A DNA stretch of 64,000 nucleotides from NCBI RefSeq assembly GCF_021764745.1, contig NZ_JAETXX010000012.1:1-64000 (forward strand), written 5' to 3'. Every line of letters starts with the position of its first letter. The first letter of the stretch is position 1. A model generated the notes under the pieces. It was not told the DNA's origin. It searched no databases and worked only from the letters and a program-made list of their open reading frames with translations. Source of the DNA: Joostella atrarenae. Its GTDB lineage: Bacteria; Bacteroidota; Bacteroidia; Flavobacteriales; Flavobacteriaceae. This document shows positions 49,419-58,848 of this stretch, piece after piece. Made by a program: the position numbers and the translations under genes.

Positions 49419-50396
49419 ATGAAAAAAAATATAGGTGTGGTTATGGGTGGTTATTCATCCGAGTATCAGATATCCTTAAAAAGTGGTGATGTTGTTTGTA
49501 AACATTTAGATAAAGAAAAATATAATATTTATAAGATCCATTTATTAAAAGACAAATGGATTTATATTACAGAAAATAACGAAGAAATACCTGTCAACAA
49601 GGGAGATTTTAGTATTACTGTTTCCGGAGAAAAGGTAACTTTCGACTGCATTTTTAATGCCATTCATGGGACTCCTGGAGAGGATGGATATTTACAAGGT
49701 TACTTAGAACTTCTCGAAATCCCTCATACTTCTTGCCCTATGTACCAAGCTGGACTCACCTTTAATAAAAGAGATTGTTTGGCTGCTTTAAAGCCTTTTG
49801 GAATTAAGTGCGCCACTTCTTATTATATTAATAAAGGACAAGAAATCAATGAATCGGAAATTATAGAAAAAGTAGGCCTTCCTTGTTTTGTTAAAGCAAA
49901 TAAAGCAGGTTCTAGCTTCGGAATTTCCAAAGTAAATACAAAAGAGCAACTACTTCCTGCAATCGAAGTTTCTTTTAAAGAAGATGATGAGATTATTATT
50001 GAATCTTTTTTAGATGGTACTGAGGTATCTGTTGGAGTTATTACTTATAAAGGTGAAGTTACAGTTTTACCAATAACAGAGATTGTTTCTGAAAATGATT
50101 TCTTTGATTATGAAGCTAAATATCAAGGAAAATCTCAAGAAATCACTCCTGCTCGCATAAGTGATGATATGACACAAAAAGTTACTGAAGTAGCTAAAAA
50201 AGTATACGAAATATTAAAAATGAAAGGCTTCAGCAGAAGTGAATATATATTTGTAGGCGGAGAACCTTACCTTTTAGAGGTAAATACAATTCCAGGAATG
50301 ACTGCAGAAAGTATTTTACCACAACAAGCTGCAAAAGCTGGAATATCTCTGAACGATTTATTTGATAATGCTATTGAAGAAGCTTTCAAAAAATAA
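49419..50396 (+). CDS. ddl: D-alanine--D-alanine ligase
   Basis: 325 residues. An ATP-grasp enzyme making the D-Ala-D-Ala end of peptidoglycan precursors. N-terminal GVVMGGYSSEYQISLKSG, the ATP-grasp lysine region PCFVKANKAGSSFGISKV, and the metal-binding LLEVNTIPGMT are all present. The EYQIS serine motif is close to the standard E-x-x-I/V-S. It is divergent from the PASTA gene. A 55-base inverted repeat follows. Confidence 0.96.
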   Translation: MKKNIGVVMGGYSSEYQISLKSGDVVCKHLDKEKYNIYKIHLLKDKWIYITENNEEIPVNKGDFSITVSGEKVTFDCIFNAIHGTPGEDGYLQGYLELLEIPHTSCPMYQAGLTFNKRDCLAALKPFGIKCATSYYINKGQEINESEIIEKVGLPCFVKANKAGSSFGISKVNTKEQLLPAIEVSFKEDDEIIIESFLDGTEVSVGVITYKGEVTVLPITEIVSENDFFDYEAKYQGKSQEITPARISDDMTQKVTEVAKKVYEILKMKGFSRSEYIFVGGEPYLLEVNTIPGMTAESILPQQAAKAGISLNDLFDNAIEEAFKK

Positions 50397-50420
50397 ACAC
50401 TTCACATTAAATCATCATAT

Positions 50421-50475
50421 TGTCAACGTAAGCTTGTTGGAAATTACATAAAACATTCCAACAAGCTTATTGACA
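50421..50475 (+). terminator. Long inverted repeat after ddl
   Basis: TGTCAA-CG-TAAGCTTGTTGGAA pairs with TTCCAACAAGCTTA-TTGACA: 20 pairs with a two-base bulge. There is no T run on the plus strand, so it is a weak intrinsic terminator or an mRNA 3'-end stabiliser. Confidence 0.65.
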
Positions 50476-50523
50476 AAACCCTCCACATAGCTCTTAAAAT
50501 AACCATCAAACTTCATAAATTAA

Positions 50524-50553
50524 TTTGTTGCAAAGTCAATTTTGCTATATTTA
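50524..50553 (+). promoter_or_regulatory. Promoter candidate for coaD
   Basis: TTTG (50524-50527), 18 bases, TATATTTA (50546-50553): one mismatch to the TAnnTTTG element. The predicted start is about 32 bases before the coaD ATG. Confidence 0.5.
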
Positions 50554-50588
50554 CAACTCTATAAACCACCATTTGTAAAAAAAGCAGG

Positions 50589-51047
50589 ATGCGAAGAGCA
50601 ATTTTTCCTGGGTCTTTCGACCCTATAACTTTAGGCCATTACGATATTATTACTCGTGGGATTACCCTATTTGATGAACTAGTTATTGCAATTGGAATTA
50701 ATTCTGAAAAAAACTATATGTTTTCTTTAGAAGAAAGGAAACAGTTTATAGAAGAAGCTTTTAAAGACCAACCAAAAATAAAAGTGATGACTTATGAAGG
50801 GTTGACAGTCGATTTCTGTAAAAAAATTGACGCCCAATTTATCCTAAGAGGACTCCGTAATCCTGGAGATTTCGAGTTTGAAAAAGCCATTGCCCATACC
50901 AATCGAAAATTATCTGAAATTGAAACTGTATTCTTATTAACCTCATCTGGTAAAAGCTATATTTCTTCATCCATTGTAAGAGATGTTATTAGAAATAATG
51001 GTGATTATACAGGCTTGGTGCCAGATACTGTTCGTGTAACTAAATAG
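50589..51047 (+). CDS. coaD: Phosphopantetheine adenylyltransferase
   Basis: 152 residues. It transfers AMP to 4'-phosphopantetheine in coenzyme A synthesis. The nucleotidyl-transferase start PGSFDPITLGHYD (HxGH variant TLGH) and the C-terminal ISSSIVRDV motif are present. Complete. It is followed 35 bases later by the sensor kinase, perhaps on one transcript. Confidence 0.97.
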   Translation: MRRAIFPGSFDPITLGHYDIITRGITLFDELVIAIGINSEKNYMFSLEERKQFIEEAFKDQPKIKVMTYEGLTVDFCKKIDAQFILRGLRNPGDFEFEKAIAHTNRKLSEIETVFLLTSSGKSYISSSIVRDVIRNNGDYTGLVPDTVRVTK

Positions 51048-51082
51048 ATCTAATGTAAAAAATAACCCACCACTCGCTTTTT

Positions 51083-53302
51083 ATGAACAACCTACTAATG
51101 GTTAAACTCTGTCCGTCCCCAATGGCTTTGTTTGACTACAACCTTTGCTTAATTTCTGCATCAGATGCTTGGTATACCTTTTTAGGAATCTCAACAGATC
51201 ATTCTATAGATTCATTTCAGGAGCATATTCCAGCACATGCAACTTCCCTATCATCTGTTATCAGTAAATTCAATAAAAACTCATCTTATATTGAAGGTGA
51301 AGATTCTTTAATCACTGAAGATGGAAATAAAATATACTTTCAGTATAAAATCCAGCCTTTAGAAGATAATTTTATTCTTTATCTAGAAGATATTTCAGCT
51401 AAAATAGAGAATAGAAAAAATAAGGCTTTCTTAGAGCAATCTAGTAAAATTGCAAAAATCGGGACTTGGTCTTTTAATATTGAAGAAGATTACTTGGAGT
51501 GGTCTCCGATTACAAAAGATATTTTTGAGGTTTCTCCTGATTACCAACCACATTTAGAGACTATTTTTAACTTCTTTAAAGATGGCATTCACATAGAAAG
51601 TGCAATGGAAGCCATTAATAATGCAATTAGTTTTGGTACTTCTTTTAAAGTTGAGCTTCAAATAATCACTGCTAATGAAGAAGAGAAATGGATTATATTT
51701 TGTGGAGATGTAGAGACAGTGAACGGCAATTCTTCAAAGATTTATGGAACTGTTAAAGACATCAGTAGTAAAAAAAATACGGCTCTTCAATTAGCACTTA
51801 ATGAAAAGCAAATAAAGAGTACTAAAAGAGCGCTTGCAGAAAACAAACAGGTTTTTAAAAGTATATTTAATTCTACATTTCAATTTACTGGCTTTCTAAA
51901 TTTAAAAGGAAGGCTTTTAGATATAAATGAACCTGCTTTAAACTTTGGAGGCTTAGAAACAGAAGATGTTATAAACAAATATTTTTGGGACACCTATTGG
52001 TGGCAAAGCTCTATAAAGGAGCAAAAAAAGCTTAGAAAAGGCATAAAGAAAGCTTCCAGAGGAGAATTTATAAGATATGAAGCTAAAGTTTTAGATAAAG
52101 ACAAAAAAACAACCTATGTAGATTTTTCTTTAAAACCCGTTTTTGATGAAAAAGAAAGGGTCACTTTTATTATTGCTGAAGGAAGAGTTATTCAGGAAAT
52201 GGTAGAAGCCAGAAAGAAATTAAAGGAAAGTGAAAAGCTCCATAAAACACTATTGGAATTATCTCCAACAGGGCTTGTTCTTAACGACGCTATTTCTGGG
52301 GAGTTTTTAGACATGAATAATTCTTTTAAGAATAGCATGGGATATAACTCTCAAGAGCTTTTAAAAATGACTCATCAAGATGTTATTCCAAAAAGTGAAA
52401 AAAATAAAGAATTGCGAGCCCTAAAACACGTCTTAGAAGAGGGATCTTATGGACCATATGAAGGGAAGTACCTTAATAAAAACTCAGAACTAATCCCTTC
52501 TCTAATTACGAGAATTCTGATTACAAACTCTAATGATCAGAAGTTAATCTGGTCTGTAGTTCAAGACATAAGGCATATAAAAGAAAAAGAAGAAGAGCTA
52601 CTAGAAGTGATTAATGTAGCAAGTGAGCAAAACAATAGGCTGTTAAATTTCGCTCATATTGTATCTCACAACTTACGTTCCCACGCTTCAAATTTTTCCA
52701 TGTTAATTGAACTTTTAGGAGTAGAAGAAGATGTTTTTAAGAAGATAGAAATCATCGAAATGCTTAATTCTGCTTCTAGTAATATGCTAGAAACCATCTC
52801 TAATCTGAATGAAATTATTGCGATTAATACAAACCTAAACATCAAAACGGAACGTGTTAATCTTAGAGATGAAGTTGAAGAGGCATTTACCAATATTAGC
52901 GAACTTATAAAAGGAACATTTACAGAAGTAGAAAATAATATTCCTGAAGATGTGAATATAAATATCGTAAAAGCTTACTTAGAAAGTATTTTATTGAATA
53001 TCTTCACTAATGCAATTAAGTATAAAGCACCAAAAAGATACCCTAAAATTGTAATTAATTGCAAACGCGTAAAAGGTTTTACAATTTTAAGCGTTGAAGA
53101 TAATGGTGTTGGGATAGATTTAGAGAAACACGGACATAAACTATTTGGAATGTACAAAACTTTTCATGGAAATAGTGATGCTCGTGGGATTGGACTTTTT
53201 ATCACCAAAAACCAAATCGACGCTATGAAAGGGAAAATTGAAGTGGAAAGCGAAATTGACAAGGGAACTAAATTTAATATATACTTCAATGAAAACTATT
53301 AA
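51083..53302 (+). CDS. Multi-PAS sensor histidine kinase
   Basis: 739 residues, no membrane span, so cytoplasmic sensing. Four PAS-like domains (about 10-100, 125-232, 255-370, 385-500) precede the phospho-acceptor helix with FAHIVSHNLRSHASNF and an ATPase domain (NIFTNAIKYKA as N box, DNGVGIDL, GIGLFITK). The acceptor motif HNLRSH is the HPK variant common in Bacteroidota. No haem or flavin site is evident. Its end overlaps the response regulator by 14 bases. Confidence 0.92.
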   Translation: MNNLLMVKLCPSPMALFDYNLCLISASDAWYTFLGISTDHSIDSFQEHIPAHATSLSSVISKFNKNSSYIEGEDSLITEDGNKIYFQYKIQPLEDNFILYLEDISAKIENRKNKAFLEQSSKIAKIGTWSFNIEEDYLEWSPITKDIFEVSPDYQPHLETIFNFFKDGIHIESAMEAINNAISFGTSFKVELQIITANEEEKWIIFCGDVETVNGNSSKIYGTVKDISSKKNTALQLALNEKQIKSTKRALAENKQVFKSIFNSTFQFTGFLNLKGRLLDINEPALNFGGLETEDVINKYFWDTYWWQSSIKEQKKLRKGIKKASRGEFIRYEAKVLDKDKKTTYVDFSLKPVFDEKERVTFIIAEGRVIQEMVEARKKLKESEKLHKTLLELSPTGLVLNDAISGEFLDMNNSFKNSMGYNSQELLKMTHQDVIPKSEKNKELRALKHVLEEGSYGPYEGKYLNKNSELIPSLITRILITNSNDQKLIWSVVQDIRHIKEKEEELLEVINVASEQNNRLLNFAHIVSHNLRSHASNFSMLIELLGVEEDVFKKIEIIEMLNSASSNMLETISNLNEIIAINTNLNIKTERVNLRDEVEEAFTNISELIKGTFTEVENNIPEDVNINIVKAYLESILLNIFTNAIKYKAPKRYPKIVINCKRVKGFTILSVEDNGVGIDLEKHGHKLFGMYKTFHGNSDARGIGLFITKNQIDAMKGKIEVESEIDKGTKFNIYFNENY

Positions 53303-53705
53303 TGCAATTTGTTTAATCGATGATGATCCGATTACGATTTTCAGCGTTAAAAAACTCATCGAAGTAACTAAAATTACTAAGAATGTAATTTCTTTTAACA
53401 ACGGAATAGAGGCTTTAAAGCATTATAATAACCCCGAGAATGTTCTCTTTCCGGAGCTCATTCTATTAGACTTAAACATGCCAATTATTGATGGTTGGGA
53501 ATTTATTGATGCTTTTAGCAAACTTGATATCAGTAAAAAAACATGTATTTATATCCTTACCTCTTCTATAAATCCAGAAGACATCGAAAAGGTAAAAACC
53601 TATGATCAAAAATATCCATTTACCATAAAACACCTAATAAAACCAGTTACAAAAGAGAAACTTAAATCTCTAGCTAGCTCATTTTTATTAGAATCAGAAT
53701 TATAA
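53289..53705 (+). CDS. Single-domain response regulator
   Basis: 138 residues from ATG at 53289, chosen because MKTINAICLIDDDP starts at the first receiver strand; a longer form from 53238 would run over the kinase end. The receiver domain has the DDD acidic pocket, the phospho-acceptor Asp in LILLDLNMP, the Thr/Ser in LTSS and the Lys in LIKPVT. There is no output domain, so it acts by protein interaction or as a phosphate relay. It overlaps the kinase gene, so the two are a cognate pair. Confidence 0.92.
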   Translation: MKTINAICLIDDDPITIFSVKKLIEVTKITKNVISFNNGIEALKHYNNPENVLFPELILLDLNMPIIDGWEFIDAFSKLDISKKTCIYILTSSINPEDIEKVKTYDQKYPFTIKHLIKPVTKEKLKSLASSFLLESEL

Positions 53706-53724
53706 ATCGATTTTGATGCAATAA

Positions 53725-53753
53725 AAAACCTCGGAGGCAAGCTCCGAGGTTTT
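53725..53753 (+). terminator. Intrinsic terminator of the kinase-regulator unit
   Basis: A 12-base-pair stem (AAAACCTCGGAG / CTCCGAGGTTTT), five-base loop and T-rich tail. It may also serve the convergent SulP gene. Confidence 0.93.
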
Positions 53754-53802
53754 CTATTTTTTTGTCCGAAGTACCCCTCGAAATATAAGACACTAATTAT
53801 AG

Positions 53803-55473
53803 CTAATCTTTAATAAGCTTGTACTCTGACAACGACTTAGGAAATTCCTCAGGATTAGCTGCCAGATGATATCTAGGATCGTCTATTGCATCTACAATCA
53901 CCTCTCTAAACTTAGGCGAAGATTTATACAATAAAGCTTTACAATCTTCACTTAAGTGTTTTAGTTTAATTGTTTTTCCTGCAGCTTCATATTTTTCAAC
54001 GATATTGTAAATTGCTTCTATCGCAGAATGATCACTCACTCTAGATTCTACAAAATCAATCTCTACATTTTCAGGATCTGCTTTTATATCAAACTTTTCA
54101 TTAAAAGCTGTAATAGAACCAAAGAATAGAGGTCCCCATATTTCATATATTTTTGTTCCATCAGCTTTAAAACGCTTTCTCGCTCTAATTTTCTTAGCAT
54201 TCTCCCATGCAAAAACTAAAGCTGAAATTATAACTCCAACAAATACAGCTATAGCCAAGTCATAAAAAACGGTAACAGCAGAAACTATAACTAAAACAAT
54301 AGCATCGGATTTAGGAATTTTTCTAATAATTCTAAAGCTAGACCATGCAAATGTTTCAATAACCATCATAATCATCACTCCTACCAAAGCTGCAATTGGC
54401 ACCTGCTCAATAAGCTTATCTGTAAACAAAATAAAGGTTAATAATGTTAATGCCATCATCACACCAGAAAGTCGTCCACGTCCTCCTGCATTAATATTAA
54501 TTACAGTTTGACCTATCATTCCACAACCTCCAGTTCCTCCAAAAAGCCCACTCAACATATTACCAGCTCCCTGAGCAATACATTCACGGTTTCCATTTCC
54601 TCGAGTTTCTGTTAATTCATCTACCAAATTCATCGTCATAAGCGACTCAATTAATCCAACGCAAGCAGCTAGAAATGCATATGGTAATATAAAACTAAGC
54701 GTATCTAAATTAAAAGGTAAATTCTCCCACAACTCCATATTTGGCGTAGGCAACTCTCCTTTTAGTCCTGTTCCCCCACCTTCAATTATATAAGATCCAA
54801 CGGTACTTACTTCCATTCCGCTAAACACAACAATAGCAGTAGTTACTAAAATTGCTGTTAGCGATGCTGGAATCTTTTTAGTAAGCTTAGGCAATGCCCA
54901 AATAACTCCCATAGTCAATAACACAAGCCCTATCATAGTGTAAAGTTCAGTTCCTTCCATCGGAACATTAATATATTTTTTAACACCTTCTGCAGTAACC
55001 TCAAGCTTTTTATGAGTAAACATTTTTACTTGCGCTATAAAAATAACGATCGCTAAACCGTTTACAAACCCCATCATTACAGGGTGTGGGATTAGCCTTA
55101 CGAATCTTCCTAATTTAAAAACTCCAGCTACTATCTGAAAAACTCCCATCATCACAACGGCAGCAAGCAAATAATAATACCCCATATTTTCAACAGGAAC
55201 ATCAAACATCATCCCTTTTGTATGTCCCTCAGAAATCATCGTTACAAAAATAACAGCTACCGCTCCTGCAGCACCAGAAATTAATCCTGGTCGACCACCA
55301 AAAATTGCTGTTATCAATCCTATAATAAATGCTCCAGAAAGTGCCACTAAAGGATCTATTTGTGCAACGAAAGCAAAAGCAACAACCTCTGGAATCATTG
55401 CTAATGAAACAGTTATCCCAGCTAAAACATCATCTTTTGCATTTGGAACTATCTTCCTAATAAATTCGGTCAT
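53803..55473 (-). CDS. SulP family anion transporter with STAS domain
   Basis: 556 residues. About 12 membrane spans, beginning DVLAGITVSLAMIPEVVAFAFVA, are followed by a cytoplasmic STAS domain (about 440-540, with DFVESRVSDHSAIEAIYNIV). SulP proteins import sulfate, bicarbonate or other anions with Na+ or H+. The substrate is not readable; marine bicarbonate uptake is one possibility. The gene is alone; a TAGGTTTG -7 element (55519-55512) lies upstream without a clear -33 match. Confidence 0.93.
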   Translation of the reverse strand: MTEFIRKIVPNAKDDVLAGITVSLAMIPEVVAFAFVAQIDPLVALSGAFIIGLITAIFGGRPGLISGAAGAVAVIFVTMISEGHTKGMMFDVPVENMGYYYLLAAVVMMGVFQIVAGVFKLGRFVRLIPHPVMMGFVNGLAIVIFIAQVKMFTHKKLEVTAEGVKKYINVPMEGTELYTMIGLVLLTMGVIWALPKLTKKIPASLTAILVTTAIVVFSGMEVSTVGSYIIEGGGTGLKGELPTPNMELWENLPFNLDTLSFILPYAFLAACVGLIESLMTMNLVDELTETRGNGNRECIAQGAGNMLSGLFGGTGGCGMIGQTVININAGGRGRLSGVMMALTLLTFILFTDKLIEQVPIAALVGVMIMMVIETFAWSSFRIIRKIPKSDAIVLVIVSAVTVFYDLAIAVFVGVIISALVFAWENAKKIRARKRFKADGTKIYEIWGPLFFGSITAFNEKFDIKADPENVEIDFVESRVSDHSAIEAIYNIVEKYEAAGKTIKLKHLSEDCKALLYKSSPKFREVIVDAIDDPRYHLAANPEEFPKSLSEYKLIKD

Positions 55474-55640
55474 AATAATATATCTTCTTAGTAGGGTTTA
55501 AATCTAAGTCACAAACCTACATATGAGGCAGTTAACTTTTAGAGGGTGCAAAACTACTCCATTTTTTTAGTTAGACAAATAGATTGCTCTACTATATTGT
55601 TATATTTTTGTTGCTCCTTAAATTATAAAAATTACTCCCA

Positions 55641-57380
55641 ATGAAAAAGGCACTTATTATTCTAACAATAATAATTTCTACTGCATATCTTCATGCCCAA
55701 AACAATGATTTTACTACAGAATTTGAAAGGTCAAAAGGGGAAGTTACTGCCACTTATGACGAAACTATTTCTTTTTATAATGAGTTAGCCAAAACTTACC
55801 CTTCAATAAAAATTATAGAGGAAGGAATAACGGATAGCGGTAAGAATTTACATCTTATTCTTTTAAACCCTTCTGGGGATTTCAACTTAAAAGAAGTCAG
55901 AAAAGACAAAAGGATTTTATTTATAAATAATGGAATTCATCCTGGGGAACCAGATGGAATTGATGCCACTATGATGCTATATCGAGATATAGCTCAAGGA
56001 AAAATTGAGATTCCAAAACATACCATACTAGCCACTATTCCTATTTACAATATTGGTGGTTCTTTGAATAGAAATAGTACTTCTAGAACAAATCAAAACG
56101 GACCTGTATCTTATGGTTTCAGAGGAAACGCTAGAAATTATGACCTCAACAGAGATTTTATAAAGAATGACACTAAAAATGCACAATCTTTTGCTGAAAT
56201 CTTTCATTACCTGCAACCAGATGTTTTTATAGATAATCATGTAAGTAATGGAGCTGATTATCAATATATCCTGACCCATCTTTTCACGCAACATAATAAG
56301 CTTGGCGGAGAAGCTGGCACATATTTACATAATAAGCTAATGCCAGAAATGATTTCTTCTTTAAAAGACAAAGAATATGATATTACTCCTTATGTAAATG
56401 TTTTCAATGAAGTTCCTGAAAAGGGATTTTCGCAATTTTATGATGCGCCAAGATATTCCACAGGGTACACTACTTTATGGAACACATTAGGAATGATGGT
56501 TGAAACACATATGCTTAAAGATTATAAAAAAAGAGTGTATGGAACGTATGAGTTAATGAAAAGCATGATTTCTATTATCGAAAAAGACTATAAAGAGATA
56601 AAAGAAGTTCGCGAGGCTACAGCCAAATCTTTTTTATCAGCAGAGAATTATGTTGTAAACTGGGAGGTTAACAAAGACAAACATTCTACATTAAACTTTA
56701 AAGGTTTTGAAGGGGAGCATATTGTAAGTGAAGTTACAGGATTAGAGCGTTTAAAATACAATCGAAACAAACCATTTACTAAAGAAGTCACCTACTACGA
56801 TCACTTTAAGGCTTCAGAAAGCATTAAAATTCCTGAAGCATATTTGGTACCCAAAGCATGGACTAAAGTGGTAAATTTATTAAAGCTGAATAATGTAAAA
56901 TTAGAAGAGATTGAGGAAACAAAAAAATGGAATCTTGAAGTATATCATATTGCTGATTTTTCTACCGTTGGAAGTCCATATGAAGGTCATTATTTACACA
57001 AAAACACCTCTGTGAATGCTAGCAATGAAGCTATAACTATTAATCGTAAAGATTTCTATTTGGTTAAAACCAGACAAACTTCTATTCGATATATTATAGA
57101 AACACTCGAACCAGCTGCAATAGATTCTTTTTTTAATTGGAATTTCTTCGATACTATTCTTCAGCAAAAAGAAGGCTTTTCTCCTTATGTATGGGAAGAT
57201 AAAGCTTTGGAATTCTTAAATAGCAACCCAAGTATTAAAGCTGAGTTTGAAGCTAAAAAATCTAATGATTCTGAGTTTAGTAAAAATTGGTATGCGCAAT
57301 TAGACTGGATTCATAAAAAATCTCCAAACTACGAAAAAGCACATTTAAGATACCCTGTGTATAGAGTTGTTGAGTTTTAA
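55641..57380 (+). CDS. Secreted M14 zinc carboxypeptidase
   Basis: 579 residues. Signal peptide about 1-20 (ending LHAQ). The zinc-binding triad is H100 and E103 (GIHPGE) with H200 (IDNHVSNG); the catalytic Glu is likely E288 (MMVETHM). RNYDLNRDF is the substrate carboxylate region. The C-terminal 280 residues form an extra beta-rich part. It probably removes C-terminal residues from peptides outside the cytoplasm. It lacks a T9SS sorting domain. Confidence 0.92.
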   Translation: MKKALIILTIIISTAYLHAQNNDFTTEFERSKGEVTATYDETISFYNELAKTYPSIKIIEEGITDSGKNLHLILLNPSGDFNLKEVRKDKRILFINNGIHPGEPDGIDATMMLYRDIAQGKIEIPKHTILATIPIYNIGGSLNRNSTSRTNQNGPVSYGFRGNARNYDLNRDFIKNDTKNAQSFAEIFHYLQPDVFIDNHVSNGADYQYILTHLFTQHNKLGGEAGTYLHNKLMPEMISSLKDKEYDITPYVNVFNEVPEKGFSQFYDAPRYSTGYTTLWNTLGMMVETHMLKDYKKRVYGTYELMKSMISIIEKDYKEIKEVREATAKSFLSAENYVVNWEVNKDKHSTLNFKGFEGEHIVSEVTGLERLKYNRNKPFTKEVTYYDHFKASESIKIPEAYLVPKAWTKVVNLLKLNNVKLEEIEETKKWNLEVYHIADFSTVGSPYEGHYLHKNTSVNASNEAITINRKDFYLVKTRQTSIRYIIETLEPAAIDSFFNWNFFDTILQQKEGFSPYVWEDKALEFLNSNPSIKAEFEAKKSNDSEFSKNWYAQLDWIHKKSPNYEKAHLRYPVYRVVEF

Positions 57381-57447
57381 GTTTGGGGAGTAAATATCTA
57401 ATATAAATGGTTATGACAAGAATATACTTTCAATTATAGTGCTTAAC

Positions 57448-58092
57448 TCATTCACTTAAATCTTTAAACACCACCCTTTTTAATTGTTCATCAATATCAT
57501 AGAAAGATAATACTCCCTTTTCTTTATCAATTACTTTTAGTTCATCAATTAAGCTTCCTATTGTCAAAACATTAGACTTAAGCACTTCATCATACTCAAA
57601 TCTTAAAGAGTTTAAATCATCACTAACAATTGAAGATTTGTAGTGAATTAATTTATTTCTAGCTTTGATTAAATTAGAAAAATTTTCAAAGTAAGTAGTG
57701 CCTTTATTTAAAGTTTTATCATATGTAAGCTTCAGAACAACTTCCCATTTACTTTTCAGATTTAACCTATCTAAATTATCTCTATAATATCTTTGTCCAA
57801 GACAACTACATCCTATCTCATTAATTAATGCCTCATAAAAAGTATTTAACATGACAATTCCTTGAATAGACTTCTTCTGAATATTACTAATCAAAGAAAA
57901 AATCTCCTCACCCTTAAAATCAACACTTTCACTGGTAAAAGGATTCTTTATTGTTTTAGAAATGGTCATTAAACTATTATATCTCTTTCTACTTTTCTCT
58001 ATATTTAAAAAGTTATCAATTACAGCTTCAAGAAATAGTTCTATATTCCCTATTCTAGTTTCTCCACTAAAGTCATTATAAATTTTTGACAT
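57448..58092 (-). CDS. HEPN-like hypothetical protein
   Basis: 214 residues, mainly helical, no signal peptide or membrane span. The segment IKARNKLIHYKS (about 142-153) carries R145-x4-H150, the signature of HEPN RNase-like domains, and the preceding helix (VMLNTFYEALINEIG) fits the fold. HEPN proteins often act as toxins, defence RNases or nucleotide-binding partners. There is no partner gene (antitoxin nucleotidyl-transferase) beside it. It is the least conserved-looking gene of its surroundings; a TAGCTTTG element (58132-58125, minus) may be its promoter. Confidence 0.6.
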   Translation of the reverse strand: MSKIYNDFSGETRIGNIELFLEAVIDNFLNIEKSRKRYNSLMTISKTIKNPFTSESVDFKGEEIFSLISNIQKKSIQGIVMLNTFYEALINEIGCSCLGQRYYRDNLDRLNLKSKWEVVLKLTYDKTLNKGTTYFENFSNLIKARNKLIHYKSSIVSDDLNSLRFEYDEVLKSNVLTIGSLIDELKVIDKEKGVLSFYDIDEQLKRVVFKDLSE

Positions 58093-58256
58093 AATATTTC
58101 TTAAAATTTGTTTTTAATCAATAACAAAGCTAATTTATAAAAATATCATGCCCTTAACATTGATACATGTCATAACCTACTCATTTACCAAGCACTTTCA
58201 AGCTCTAAATAACAGTCCTAGGAATAGCATAATAAAAGTATTACTTATTAACTTTT

Positions 58257-58847
58257 TTAAAACAAGGTTTTTATATTCTCATAGGAGTTTTCCATAAGTT
58301 CAGAAAGATCTTTCTCTGGACGCCATTCTGCTAGTTCTATATTTTCTTTACACTGAGGAACGAGTTCCCCCTTGTATTTACTATACATTAAAAACCAATG
58401 TGTTTCTTTGAGTTTGTAAACCCCATTCCTTTTAAAAATATGGTATGTTTTTTTTAGAAAAGAATCTATTTTTAGTTTTTTAACTCCCGTCTCCTCTTCT
58501 ACTTCTCGAACAGCAGCATCTTCAATAGTTTCTCCTTTATCTACTTTACCTTTTGGCAAATCCCATTTCCCATTCCTAAAAATAAATAGAATATCGTCTT
58601 TCTTATTCTTAACTAGTCCACCTGCAGCTACTACTAATGGTATTTTTTTTAAAAATTTTTTCAATAACACCTTTTCGTCTTCATAGTAAATATGAGCGCA
58701 TTTTATCTTCCCCTTGTTTAACTGACTAATGACATCTTCGATATCTACAGTTTCCATTAGGAATAATTTAAAATCCGTTTCTTTTTCGATTCGGTTAGTT
58801 AAAATAATACGATGTTCATTTACAAAAACTTCATACATTTGCATCAT
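58257..58847 (-). CDS. NUDIX hydrolase
   Basis: 196 residues. A unique N-terminal part of about 70 residues precedes a NUDIX domain whose box is complete: G100-x5-E-x7-REVEEETGV to V122. It hydrolyses a nucleoside diphosphate linked to another group; the substrate is unknown. Starts at 58847, 58844 and 58838 are all possible; the one at 58838 (MYEVFVNEH) looks most typical. The first start shares bases with the divergent pyrE start. Confidence 0.93.
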   Translation of the reverse strand: MMQMYEVFVNEHRIILTNRIEKETDFKLFLMETVDIEDVISQLNKGKIKCAHIYYEDEKVLLKKFLKKIPLVVAAGGLVKNKKDDILFIFRNGKWDLPKGKVDKGETIEDAAVREVEEETGVKKLKIDSFLKKTYHIFKRNGVYKLKETHWFLMYSKYKGELVPQCKENIELAEWRPEKDLSELMENSYENIKTLF

Positions 58848-58848
58848 G
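58836..58848. other. Overlapping divergent start codons of the NUDIX gene and pyrE
   Basis: The plus-strand ATG of pyrE is 58846-58848. The minus-strand ATG codons of the NUDIX gene are at 58847, 58844 and 58838. Each gene's 5' untranslated region and promoter must therefore lie inside the other's coding region. Confidence 0.85.

Noticed and set aside
58729-58845. Upstream start for pyrE
   Set aside because: The added segment is the reverse strand of the NUDIX gene and does not resemble any PyrE N-terminus.
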